Assembly (NCBI GenBank): GCA_005883255.1
Contig: VAXS01000156.1
Span: forward strand, 1 to 9,342
Origin: Actinomycetota bacterium
GTDB taxonomy: Bacteria > Actinomycetota > Thermoleophilia > Solirubrobacterales > Solirubrobacteraceae
DNA length: 9,342 nucleotides
Direction: 5' to 3'
Shown here piece by piece: positions 1 through 5,660 of the stretch. The translations under genes and the position numbers were made by a program. How positions within the stretch are numbered: the first letter of the stretch is position 1; every line of letters begins with the position of its first letter. Below the pieces are notes generated by a model, which saw nothing but the letters and a program-made list of their open reading frames with translations, was not told where the DNA came from and did not search any database.

Positions 1-1
1 C

Positions 2-238
2 GACCGGATGCGCCGCGCCTACGAGTACCGCCAGCGCCGCTTCAAGGCGCAGGCCGGCAAGATCGAGGACGACGGCTACGAAGACCGCAGCGTCGCCTAT
101 CAGCGGATGGTCCAGGCGGTGCTGGCCGCCCAGCGCGCGGCGCTGGTGCGCCTGCGGAACGACGGCCAGATCTCCAACGAGGTCATGAACCGCGTCGTGC
201 GCGAGCTCGACCTGGAGGAGACGCGGCTGGAGATCTAG
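2..238 (+). CDS. Na+/H+ antiporter (CPA1 type), C-terminal end, partial
   Basis: This is the last 78 codons of a gene that begins before the window, read in frame from base 2 to the TAG at 236-238. The visible part is soluble and strongly charged, with no membrane segment. It ends in a helical stretch of the form VLAAQRAALVRLRNDGQIS followed by a VVRELDLEETRLEI tail. From memory of the family, this pattern (AQRxxLxxLRDxGxIxxEVxxRxxRxLDLEExRL) is typical of the cytoplasmic tail of bacterial CPA1 Na+/H+ antiporters, where it follows about 12 membrane helices. The Met at base 8 is internal, not a start. The identification rests on the tail alone, so the transport function is inferred from the family. 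Confidence 0.72.
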   Translation, partial: DRMRRAYEYRQRRFKAQAGKIEDDGYEDRSVAYQRMVQAVLAAQRAALVRLRNDGQISNEVMNRVVRELDLEETRLEI

Positions 239-258
239 GGCCCCGGTCACGCGCCCGG

Positions 259-264
259 TAGCCT
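259..264 (+). promoter_or_regulatory. Candidate -10 box (TAGCCT) for the flavoprotein gene
   Basis: TAGCCT fits the actinobacterial TAnnnT -10 pattern and ends six bases before the ATG at 271. A transcript starting at the usual distance would begin at or next to that ATG, giving a leaderless mRNA. No convincing -35 hexamer or Shine-Dalgarno sequence is visible. The same arrangement recurs at several other starts in this window. Confidence 0.45.
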
Positions 265-270
265 CACCCC

Positions 271-1536
271 ATGAGCCCGGCCCGCCCGACGGTCCAGGTG
301 ATCGGACGTCGCCTGGAGCCCGCGGACCACCGGCTGCGGGACTTCCTGACGCGCGCCGACCAGCCGTACGACTTCTACGAGCCGGATTCGCCGGAGGCGC
401 TGGACCTGCTCGGGCGCCACGCGATCGCCGAGGCGCGGTTGCCCGTGGTGATCGATGGCGACCAGGTGTTCAACGGCGCGACCATCGAGGCGCTGGCCGA
501 GGCCTGGGGCGGATTCCAGCCGCCCGCGCGGGCCCACTACGACCTGGCGATCGTGGGCGCGGGCCCGGCCGGCCTCGGGGCCGCCGTCTACGCCGCCTCC
601 GACGGCCTCTCCACGATCGTCTTCGAGCGCGACATCCCCGGCGGGCAGGCTTCCCACACCTCGATGATCGAGAACTTCTTCGGCTTCCCCGACGGGATCG
701 AGGGCGCCCACCTGGCCCGGATGGCGGCCCGCCAGGCGGAGCGCTTCGGGGCCGAGCTGATCCTGCTGCGCGGGGTCACAGGCGGACACTGGGACGACGA
801 GACCCGCTGGCACTTCGAGCTCGCGGGCGACGTCGAGGTCACCGCCGACGTGGCCGTGGCGGCGCCCGGCATGGAGTGGCGGCGCCTCGACGTCGAAGGC
901 CTCGACGAGCTGCTCGACCGCGGCGTGTACTACGGCGCCGGCCGCAGCGAGGCGGCGACGTGCACCGGCGACGACGTGGTGGTGGTGGGGGCCGGCAACT
1001 CGGCCGGCCAGGCCGTCATGAGCTTCGCCGACGCCGGGGCGCGCGTGACCATGGTGGTGCGCGGCGACGTCCTGGGCCGGACGATGTCCGGCTATCTGGT
1101 GGACCGGATCGGGGAGCACCCGGGGATCGACGTGCGCCTGCGGACGCAGGTGCGGGAGGTGCACGCCGACCACGAGCGCCTGCGCGCCGTGACGATCGAG
1201 GACGCCGCGGGGGCGGTCGAGCGGCGGCCCGCGGACGGGCTGTTCCTGTGCATCGGCGGCGAGCCGCGGACGGGCTGGGCCGACGCGGCCGGCGTCCGCC
1301 TCGACCGGGCCGGGTACGTGCTCACCGGCCCGGACCTGCTGGAGGCCGGGAACCGGCCCGAGGGCTGGCCGCTCGACCGCGACCCGCTCGCGCTGGAGAC
1401 CAGCGTCCCGGGACTGTTCGCCGCCGGCGACGTGCGCAGCGGATCGACCAAGCGCGTGGCCGGGGCGGTCGGCGAGGGCGCGATGGCGGTGGCGCTCGCC
1501 CACCGCCGGCTGGCCGAGCTGGCGGCCGCGGTCTAG
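271..1536 (+). CDS. Thioredoxin-reductase-like FAD/NAD(P)H oxidoreductase lacking the CxxC dithiol
   Basis: A 421-residue cytoplasmic flavoprotein. Residues 1-80 resemble a thioredoxin/glutaredoxin-fold segment (PYDFYEP, then LPVVIDGDQVF) with no cysteine. Residues 90-420 are a two-dinucleotide-fold thioredoxin reductase unit. GAGPAG at 96-101 binds FAD, IPGGQASHTSMIENFFGFP lies at 122-140, GAGNSAG at 240-246 binds NAD(P)H, and GLFAAGDVR at 381-389 is the second FAD motif. Where classical thioredoxin reductases carry CxxC just before the NADPH motif, this protein has EAATCTGDD with a single Cys231. The only other cysteine is Cys327, in LFLCIGG. From memory, similar proteins occur with N-terminal receiver or cyclic-nucleotide domains and also lack the dithiol. 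The substrate is unknown, and dithiol transfer to thioredoxin looks unlikely. The ATG at 271 is preferred because a TAGCCT box lies directly upstream. Confidence 0.85.
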   Translation: MSPARPTVQVIGRRLEPADHRLRDFLTRADQPYDFYEPDSPEALDLLGRHAIAEARLPVVIDGDQVFNGATIEALAEAWGGFQPPARAHYDLAIVGAGPAGLGAAVYAASDGLSTIVFERDIPGGQASHTSMIENFFGFPDGIEGAHLARMAARQAERFGAELILLRGVTGGHWDDETRWHFELAGDVEVTADVAVAAPGMEWRRLDVEGLDELLDRGVYYGAGRSEAATCTGDDVVVVGAGNSAGQAVMSFADAGARVTMVVRGDVLGRTMSGYLVDRIGEHPGIDVRLRTQVREVHADHERLRAVTIEDAAGAVERRPADGLFLCIGGEPRTGWADAAGVRLDRAGYVLTGPDLLEAGNRPEGWPLDRDPLALETSVPGLFAAGDVRSGSTKRVAGAVGEGAMAVALAHRRLAELAAAV

Positions 1537-1545
1537 GCGTCGCGC

Positions 1546-1800
1546 CTACTGGCGGTAGCGCTCGACGGTGTCGGCGTCGCGCGCCTCGGCCTCGTCGGGA
1601 TCCGCGCCCGCGTCCCGCAGCGCGCGCCGCTGGCGCAACAGGTCCCAGCAGCGGTCGAGCTCGACCCTCACCGCGTCCAGCCGGTCGCGGTCCGTGTCCA
1701 GCGCGGACGGGTCCCGGCGGTCGTCCTGCTCGCGGCCGCGAAGGCTCTGCTCCTCGGCCACCAGGCGCTCGATGCGATCGGCCACCTGCTCGTCGGTCAC
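1546..1800 (-). CDS. DUF2630 family protein
   Basis: A small, highly charged 84-residue protein without membrane segments, predicted to be mostly helical. The N-terminal part (TDEQVADRIERLVAEEQSLR) followed by a DRDRLDAVRVELDRCWDLLRQRRALRDAG-type region matches my memory of DUF2630, a short actinobacterial family of unknown function. The pattern suggests a coiled-coil hairpin. The start is a GTG at 1800, placed six bases after a TAGGAT -10-like box, so the message is probably leaderless. The gene converges on the flavoprotein gene with only nine bases between stops, and it is divergent from the molybdoenzyme gene. A GAGGAGG on this strand around 1818-1824 is too far from the GTG to be a normal ribosome binding site. 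Confidence 0.8.
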   Translation of the reverse strand: MTDEQVADRIERLVAEEQSLRGREQDDRRDPSALDTDRDRLDAVRVELDRCWDLLRQRRALRDAGADPDEAEARDADTVERYRQ

Positions 1801-1857
1801 GACCCCATCCTAACCACCTCCTCGGGGCTGCCCGGAGCGGCTAGCATCGCTCCAGCC
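1801..1857. promoter_or_regulatory. Divergent promoter region, DUF2630 / molybdoenzyme
   Basis: This 57-base gap must hold both divergent promoters. On the minus strand TAGGAT (1807-1812) ends six bases before the GTG at 1800. On the plus strand TAGCAT (1842-1847) ends ten bases before the ATG at 1858. Both fit TAnnnT and imply leaders of zero to a few bases. No clear -35 hexamer or operator palindrome is seen. Confidence 0.45.
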
Positions 1858-2469
1858 ATGAACGGCTTCATCTCGCGCGGCTTCGGCGGCCATCGCCGGG
1901 TGCCGGAGGAGCTGGCCGACCGGCTGCCGCCCGGCCAGTACGTGGAGTCCGGATTCCCGGTCCTCACCGCGGGCCCCACCCCGAAGGTCGACACCGCCGA
2001 CTGGACCTTCCGCGTGGACGGCATGGTCGGGCAGGAGCGCAAGTGGACGTGGGAGGAGTTCGGCCAGCTCCCGTTCGAGGACGTCCCGTGCGACATCCAC
2101 TGCGTGACCAAGTGGTCGAAGCTCGGGACCACCTTCCGCGGGGTCCCGGTCGACGTCCTCCTGGACGCCGCCGAGCCGCTCGGCTCCTACGCGGTGCAGT
2201 ACTCCTACGGGGGCTACACCACGAACCTCCCGATCGAGGACCTGATGGACGGCAAGGCCTGGGTGGTCACCGAGCACGAGGGCGAGCCGCTGCCGCGCGA
2301 GCACGGCGGCCCGGCCCGGATGCTCGTCCCGCACCTGTACTTCTGGAAGAGCGCCAAGTGGGTGGCGGGGCTGCGGGTGATGGACCACGACGAGCCCGGC
2401 TTCTGGGAGGAGCGCGGCTACCACGAGTACGGCGACCCCTGGAAGGAACAGCGGTATTGGAACGACTGA
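1858..2469 (+). CDS. Sulfite-oxidase-fold molybdopterin oxidoreductase
   Basis: A 203-residue protein with the oxidoreductase molybdopterin-binding (sulfite oxidase/YedY-like) fold. The key segment is PCDIHCVTKWSKLGTTFRGV at residues 77-96. By family analogy Cys82, in HCVTKWS, is the thiolate that ligates molybdenum. The later PARMLVPHLYFWKSAKWV block (152-169) is the typical cofactor-binding end of the short bacterial form. I see no Tat or Sec signal peptide, so the enzyme should be cytoplasmic, unlike YedY/MsrP. The substrate is unknown. It overlaps the following FNR-type gene by 13 bases, which suggests that protein is its electron partner, a pairing I recall in Actinobacteria. The ATG at 1858 is preferred because a TAGCAT box lies just upstream and the N-terminus begins in the usual way. 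Confidence 0.88.
   Translation: MNGFISRGFGGHRRVPEELADRLPPGQYVESGFPVLTAGPTPKVDTADWTFRVDGMVGQERKWTWEEFGQLPFEDVPCDIHCVTKWSKLGTTFRGVPVDVLLDAAEPLGSYAVQYSYGGYTTNLPIEDLMDGKAWVVTEHEGEPLPREHGGPARMLVPHLYFWKSAKWVAGLRVMDHDEPGFWEERGYHEYGDPWKEQRYWND
2441..2447 (+). promoter_or_regulatory. Ribosome binding site for the FNR-type gene
   Basis: GGAAGGA lies inside the end of the molybdoenzyme gene, nine bases before TTG 2457. It is the main reason for choosing this TTG as the start: no ATG or GTG is available in frame nearby, and the residues that follow fit the family N-terminus. Confidence 0.6.
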
Positions 2470-3056
2470 CGCCGGTCGAGCAGAAGGCGCCCGGCCGCTG
2501 GCAGGTCGCCACGGTGGCCGCGATCAAGCCCGAGACGCCGCAGGTCAAGTCGTTTCGCCTGCAGGTACCGATGTGGATGGCCCTCGCGGACGGCGAGGTC
2601 TCGCCCTACTTCCACGACGTCGTGGTCGAGGGCGACCAGGTCGAGGTCCGCGGGCCCTTCACCTCCTACTTCGTGTGGCGCGGAGAGTCGCCGGTGCTGC
2701 TGGTGGGCGGCGGGTCGGGCGTGGTCCCGCTGATGTGCATGATGCGCCACCGGCGCCTCACCATGCCCGAGCTGCCGATGCGGCTGGTGTACTCGGTGCG
2801 CAAGGCCGACGACGTGATCTACGCCGACGAGCTCGACGGCGACACGGTGCTGACGTTCACCCGCGAGCCTCCCGGCGATTGGAGCGGGCACACCGGGCAC
2901 ATCGACGCCGACCTGATCGCGGAGGCCGGCGTCGACTCCGGCATCGGCTTCGTGTGCGGCTCCAACGCGTTCGTGGAGACGGCCAGCCAGCTGCTGCTGG
3001 ACGCGGGCTTCGATCCTCAGCAGATCCGGACCGAGCGCTTCGGCCCCACGGGCTGA
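2457..3056 (+). CDS. FNR-type FAD/NAD(P)H oxidoreductase with internal deletion
   Basis: A 199-residue protein of the ferredoxin-NADP+ reductase superfamily, probably the electron donor or acceptor for the molybdoenzyme just upstream, whose gene end it overlaps. The start is a TTG. The nucleotide-binding half is well kept: LLVGGGSGVVPLMCM at 81-95, VYSVRKADDVIY at 111-122, VCGSNAFVE at 166-174 and the C-terminal TERFGPTG. The flavin half is abnormal. Residues 35-41 (LQVPMWM) normally run on into a GQxYxxRL strand and the RxYS(I/V)AS FAD-binding motif before reaching DGEVSPYFHDV. Here VPMWM joins ALADGEVSPYF directly, so about 40 residues of the barrel, including RxYS, are absent without loss of frame. 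As written, the product should bind FAD poorly or not at all. It may be a decayed gene or a sequence error. Confidence 0.8.
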   Translation: MERLTPVEQKAPGRWQVATVAAIKPETPQVKSFRLQVPMWMALADGEVSPYFHDVVVEGDQVEVRGPFTSYFVWRGESPVLLVGGGSGVVPLMCMMRHRRLTMPELPMRLVYSVRKADDVIYADELDGDTVLTFTREPPGDWSGHTGHIDADLIAEAGVDSGIGFVCGSNAFVETASQLLLDAGFDPQQIRTERFGPTG

Positions 3057-3059
3057 GGG

Positions 3060-4628
3060 CTACTCCACCGCCGCGGAGACGGGGACCGAGCGCCGGGGCG
3101 GCGGATCCGCCTCGGCCCCCAGGCGCAGCGGCTGGGCCGGAAGCAGCGCGGCGGCGAGCAGCGCGCCGGCGGCGCTCACCCCCGCGGCCACCAGGCAGCC
3201 CGCGCTCAGCCCGTCGAAGAAGCCGCTCGACGCGGCCGCGTGCACCTGTGCGCCCACGGCCGGGCGGCCGGCGAGGCTCACGCGGTGGGCGACCTCGAGC
3301 GCGGCGCCGACGGAGTCGTGGGCGGCGCGGGCCAGCGGCGCCGGCAGGTGGGCGGGGAGCGAGCTGGTGAGCCGGCTGGCGTACAGCGAGGCGTAGACGC
3401 TCCCGATGACCGCGACGCCCAGCGTGGCCCCGAGCAGGCGCGTGGTGTCGTTGACCGCCGAGCCCACGCCGGCCTTGGCCTTGGGCACGACGTCCATGAT
3501 GGCCTCGGTCGCGGGGGCGCTGGTCAGCCCCATCCCGGAGCCGCCGAGCACCATCTGGGCCGCGATCACCAGGTAGCTGGTGCCGGTGGTGGCAGTCGAG
3601 ACCCAGGCGAAGAACCCGGCCAGGAACGTCAGGCCGCCCGCCACGACCACCTTGGTCCCGTAGCGCACCGCCAGCCTGGTACCGAGCACCGACGTGACGC
3701 CCACCGAGGTCGCGACCGGCAGGAGGTGCAGCCCGGTGGAGAGCGGGCCGTAGCCCTTGAAGAACTGGAAGTACTGCGTGATGAGGAAGATGAAGCCGGC
3801 CAGCGAGAAGAAGGCGACGGTCACCGAGCTGCTGGCGGCGGTGAAGCGGAGATTGCGGAACAGGCTGAGGTCGAGCATCGGCTCGGGGGCGCTGCGCTCC
3901 CGGGCCACGAAGGCCACCAGCAGGGCGGCCGCCACCACGAAGCCGACGATGCTGCGGGTCGAGGTCCAGCCCTGGTTGGGCGCCTCGATGATCGTGTAGA
4001 CCAGCAGGCCCATCGCCGCGGTGGAGAGGACCAGCCCCGGCCGGTCCGCGCGCGGCGCCTCCGGGTCGCGCGAGGTGGGCACGAAGCGGGCGACCAGCAC
4101 CGCGGCCACCACCGCCACGGGCGCCATCGCGAAGAAGATGCTCGTCCAGGAGAAGTGCTGCAACAGCCAGCCGCCGGCGATCGGGCCCAGCGCGATGGCG
4201 GCGCCGGCGGTCGCGCCCCACAACCCGATCGCCCGGGCGCGCTCCCGGCGCTCCACGAACACGTTGGAGATCAGCGACAGCGTGGCCGGGAAGATCATCG
4301 CCGCGCCCAGGCCCATGACGCAGCGGGCGACGATCAGCTGGCCCGGCGTGGTCATCAGCCCGCCGGCGAAGCTGGCCGCGCCCAGCACGCCCAGGCCGGC
4401 CAGGAGCATCCCCTTGCGGCCCACCCGATCGCTCAGGCTCCCGGCGGCCAGCAACAGGGCCGCGAACACCAGGCTGTACGCGTCCACGATCCACTGCAGC
4501 TGGCTGGTCGAGGCGTGGAGCTCGCGGACCAGCGTGGGCAGCGCCACGTTCACGATCGTCGTGTCCAGGTTGATCAGGAACGACGCCAGCAGGAGCGAGG
4601 CCAGGATCAGGGGACGGCTCCGGTGCAC
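3060..4628 (-). CDS. MFS drug exporter, DHA2 (EmrB/QacA) family, 14 TM
   Basis: A 522-residue inner-membrane proton antiporter, probably exporting toxic hydrophobic compounds. Family motifs are clear: LDTTIVNVALP (21-31, first helix), QWIVDAYSL (45-53), motif A GSLSDRVGRK (63-72), RCVMGLGAA (102-110) and motif C ending in GPIAGGW (148-154). The length and the many hydrophobic blocks fit 14 helices, and the C-terminus is a Pro/Arg-rich soluble tail. The frame stays open upstream to an ATG at 4685, but I prefer GTG 4628. That start puts HRSRPLILASLLLASFLINL directly at the N-terminus, and a TTGACT/17 bp/TAGAAC promoter lies inside the longer version, seven bases before the GTG. It is divergent from an HxlR regulator, its likely repressor. 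It converges on the FNR-type gene with three bases between stops, leaving no room for a terminator. Confidence 0.92.
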   Translation of the reverse strand: MHRSRPLILASLLLASFLINLDTTIVNVALPTLVRELHASTSQLQWIVDAYSLVFAALLLAAGSLSDRVGRKGMLLAGLGVLGAASFAGGLMTTPGQLIVARCVMGLGAAMIFPATLSLISNVFVERRERARAIGLWGATAGAAIALGPIAGGWLLQHFSWTSIFFAMAPVAVVAAVLVARFVPTSRDPEAPRADRPGLVLSTAAMGLLVYTIIEAPNQGWTSTRSIVGFVVAAALLVAFVARERSAPEPMLDLSLFRNLRFTAASSSVTVAFFSLAGFIFLITQYFQFFKGYGPLSTGLHLLPVATSVGVTSVLGTRLAVRYGTKVVVAGGLTFLAGFFAWVSTATTGTSYLVIAAQMVLGGSGMGLTSAPATEAIMDVVPKAKAGVGSAVNDTTRLLGATLGVAVIGSVYASLYASRLTSSLPAHLPAPLARAAHDSVGAALEVAHRVSLAGRPAVGAQVHAAASSGFFDGLSAGCLVAAGVSAAGALLAAALLPAQPLRLGAEADPPPRRSVPVSAAVE

Positions 4629-4635
4629 TCGCGGT

Positions 4636-4664
4636 GTTCTATCGAGGCTGCTTGAGAAAGTCAA
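4636..4664 (-). promoter_or_regulatory. Promoter of the MFS exporter gene
   Basis: On the minus strand TTGACT (complement of 4659-4664) and TAGAAC (complement of 4636-4641) are separated by exactly 17 bases. It is the only promoter in the window with a good -35 hexamer. Transcription should start at or beside GTG 4628, making the message leaderless. The -35 sits on one of the TCAAG repeats, so a bound regulator would block it. Confidence 0.6.
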
Positions 4665-4687
4665 GTCTGCGCTTCCTTTCGTCAAGT
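4651..4687. promoter_or_regulatory. Candidate operator: TCAAG repeats between exporter and HxlR regulator
   Basis: CTTGA (4651-4655) and TCAAG (4661-4665) form an inverted repeat with a five-base spacer. A second copy of GTCAAGT (4681-4687) repeats 4660-4666 in direct orientation, 21 bp away, about two helical turns. The repeats cover the exporter's -35 and lie just upstream of the regulator's -10. This is a suitable site for an HxlR-type dimer to control both genes, but the binding is inferred. Confidence 0.45.
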
Positions 4688-4695
4688 ACTGGCGC

Positions 4696-4701
4696 TAGAC
4701 T
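4696..4701 (+). promoter_or_regulatory. Candidate -10 box (TAGACT) for the HxlR regulator
   Basis: TAGACT ends seven bases before GTG 4709, implying a leaderless transcript. No good -35 is visible; an activator or autoregulation at the nearby TCAAG repeats could compensate. The box supports GTG 4709 over the ATG at 4634. Confidence 0.45.
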
Positions 4702-4708
4702 GCGCTGC

Positions 4709-5380
4709 GTGCGCTCCTACGGTCAGCACTGCGGACTCGCCAAGACGCTCGACGTGATCGGGGATCGCTGGTCGCTGCTAATCGTGCGGGAGCTGCTGCT
4801 CCGCGACGGCTGCCGCTACACCGACCTCCTCCACGGCCTACCCGGAATCTCCACCAATCTCCTGGTCGATCGCCTGCGCGACCTCGAGCGGGCGGGGGTG
4901 GTGGCGCGCGACGAGGCGCCCCCGCCCGTCGCCACCACGCTGTACCGCCTGACCGCCCGCGGGAAGGAGCTGCGCCCGGCGGTGCTCGCGCTCGGACGCT
5001 GGGGCGCCCCGCTGCTGGCGAAGGGCTCCGACGACGAGGCGTTCCGCAGCCACTGGATGGCGCTTCCCGTGGAGATCGTCTTCGCGGACCACGCGCCAAA
5101 GGGCACGCCGATGGCGATCGAGCTCCGCACGGGCGACGAGCCGGTGGTGATCGAGGCCGCCGACGGCGCGATCCACACGCGCCCCGGCACCGCCGAGGAC
5201 CCCGACGGCGTGCTCACTGGACCCCCCCGGCTGGTCATGGCCGTGCTGGCCGGCAAGCTCACCTGGGAAGACGCGCGCGCGAGGGCTGGAGTACGAGGGA
5301 GACCCCGAGGCGCTGGACCGCCTCCTCCCCCACTCCGCTGCGCCCGCGGCTTAGGAGGCCGAGGCGATCGGCTGGTATGA
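4709..5380 (+). CDS. HxlR-family regulator with SCP2-like C-terminus, probable frameshift
   Basis: An HxlR/DUF24 winged-helix transcription regulator, probably controlling the divergent exporter. Residues 7-106 form the DNA-binding domain: HCGLAKTLDVIGDRWSLLIV, then RYTDLLHGLPGISTNLLVDRL and LYRLTARGKEL. Cys8 sits where redox- or electrophile-sensing HxlR proteins have their conserved cysteine. Residues 112-190 resemble the small SCP2-like ligand-binding domain found in a subset of the family. At a (CG)5 tract (5272-5281) the open frame turns into Arg/Gly/Pro-rich sequence ending at 5380. In another frame, from 5283, GLEYEGDPEALDRLL continues the expected domain end and stops at TAG 5352-5354. 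Restoring one lost CG pair would join them as EDARARGLEYEGDP. The intended gene is therefore probably 4709-5354. GTG 4709 was chosen over ATG 4634 because it follows a TAGACT box and begins at the family N-terminus. Confidence 0.82.
   Translation: MRSYGQHCGLAKTLDVIGDRWSLLIVRELLLRDGCRYTDLLHGLPGISTNLLVDRLRDLERAGVVARDEAPPPVATTLYRLTARGKELRPAVLALGRWGAPLLAKGSDDEAFRSHWMALPVEIVFADHAPKGTPMAIELRTGDEPVVIEAADGAIHTRPGTAEDPDGVLTGPPRLVMAVLAGKLTWEDARARAGVRGRPRGAGPPPPPLRCARGLGGRGDRLV
5272..5281. repeat. (CG)5 dinucleotide tract at the HxlR frame break
   Basis: Five CG units in a row sit exactly where the regulator's coding signal changes frame. One missing unit (two bases) accounts for the break. Such tracts are prone to replication slippage and to sequencing error. 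Confidence 0.6.
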
Positions 5381-5423
5381 GCAGCGGATCGCCATCGAGA
5401 CCGACCCGGAGGCGCTCGCCGTC

Positions 5424-5660
5424 ATGCGCGACGCCCAGGGCGAGGAGTTCAAGCACTTCAGCATGGACCTCGAGTTCCTGCTGCGGCGCACGCCGCCCTG
5501 GCGCGAGGTCGCCCAGGGGATCCTGTTCAAGACCGGCGACATCGTCGAGCACGGCGAGGAGGCGGAGGCCGAGGCGTTCGAGGACGGGGGGTCGGGAGCC
5601 GAGGGTGGATACGAGGACGGATCGCTGGGAATCGGCAGCCTGAGGGGAGCGTCGCGATGA
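5424..5660 (+). CDS. Encapsulated ferritin-like cargo (EncFtn type), N-terminally truncated
   Basis: The remains of an encapsulin cargo ferritin, a protein that oxidises Fe(II) inside the shell. The 78-residue reading from ATG 5424 holds GEEFKH, whose Glu8 and His11 match the ExxH metal ligands of EncFtn, followed by MDLEFLLRR. It then has a Gly/Glu-rich linker and the tail SLGIGSLRG (67-75), a textbook encapsulin-targeting peptide. Coding similarity extends upstream in the same frame: 5355-5423 reads EAEAIGWYEQRIAIETDPEA, matching the EncFtn EELEAVDWY ligand helix. No start codon exists there, and the codon just before it is the regulator's TAG. About 30 N-terminal residues are therefore missing, and ATG 5424 probably gives an inactive fragment. 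A GGAGG at 5408-5412 lies eleven bases upstream. The stop overlaps the encapsulin start (ATGA). It could be called a pseudogene. Confidence 0.75.
   Translation: MRDAQGEEFKHFSMDLEFLLRRTPPWREVAQGILFKTGDIVEHGEEAEAEAFEDGGSGAEGGYEDGSLGIGSLRGASR
5622..5648 (+). other. Encapsulin-targeting (cargo-loading) peptide
   Basis: This codes for SLGIGSLRG near the cargo C-terminus, after an acidic, glycine-rich linker. It agrees with the known SLGIGSLKG-type peptides that dock in a hydrophobic pocket on the inner face of family 1 encapsulins. Its conservation beside a shell gene supports both identifications, even though the catalytic part of the cargo is damaged. Confidence 0.85.

Noticed and set aside
238..250. 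GGGCCCC palindrome after the antiporter stop, considered as a terminator
   Set aside because: It is too short, has no loop and is not followed by a T-run. In DNA this GC-rich such palindromes are expected by chance.
247..1503. Long minus-strand open frame opposite the flavoprotein gene
   Set aside because: It is rich in His, Arg, Gly and Pro with no recognisable motif, as expected for the antisense of a GC-rich gene. The plus strand has unmistakable FAD and NAD(P)H motifs.
2857..4494. Long minus-strand open frame in another frame of the exporter gene
   Set aside because: It has an Arg/Gly-rich composition without hydrophobic helices. The correct frame gives complete MFS motifs A and C.
3240..4655. 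Long plus-strand open frame opposite the exporter
   Set aside because: It is a low-complexity His/Gln/Glu/Gly-rich translation, an artefact of GC skew against a membrane protein gene.
4629..4685. Longer start (ATG 4685) for the exporter
   Set aside because: It would place a good TTGACT/TAGAAC promoter and the TCAAG repeats inside the coding region, and it adds 19 residues without family likeness.
4634..4708. Longer start (ATG 4634) for the HxlR regulator
   Set aside because: The added residues lack family likeness and cover the promoter region. GTG 4709 follows a TAGACT box and gives the usual N-terminus.
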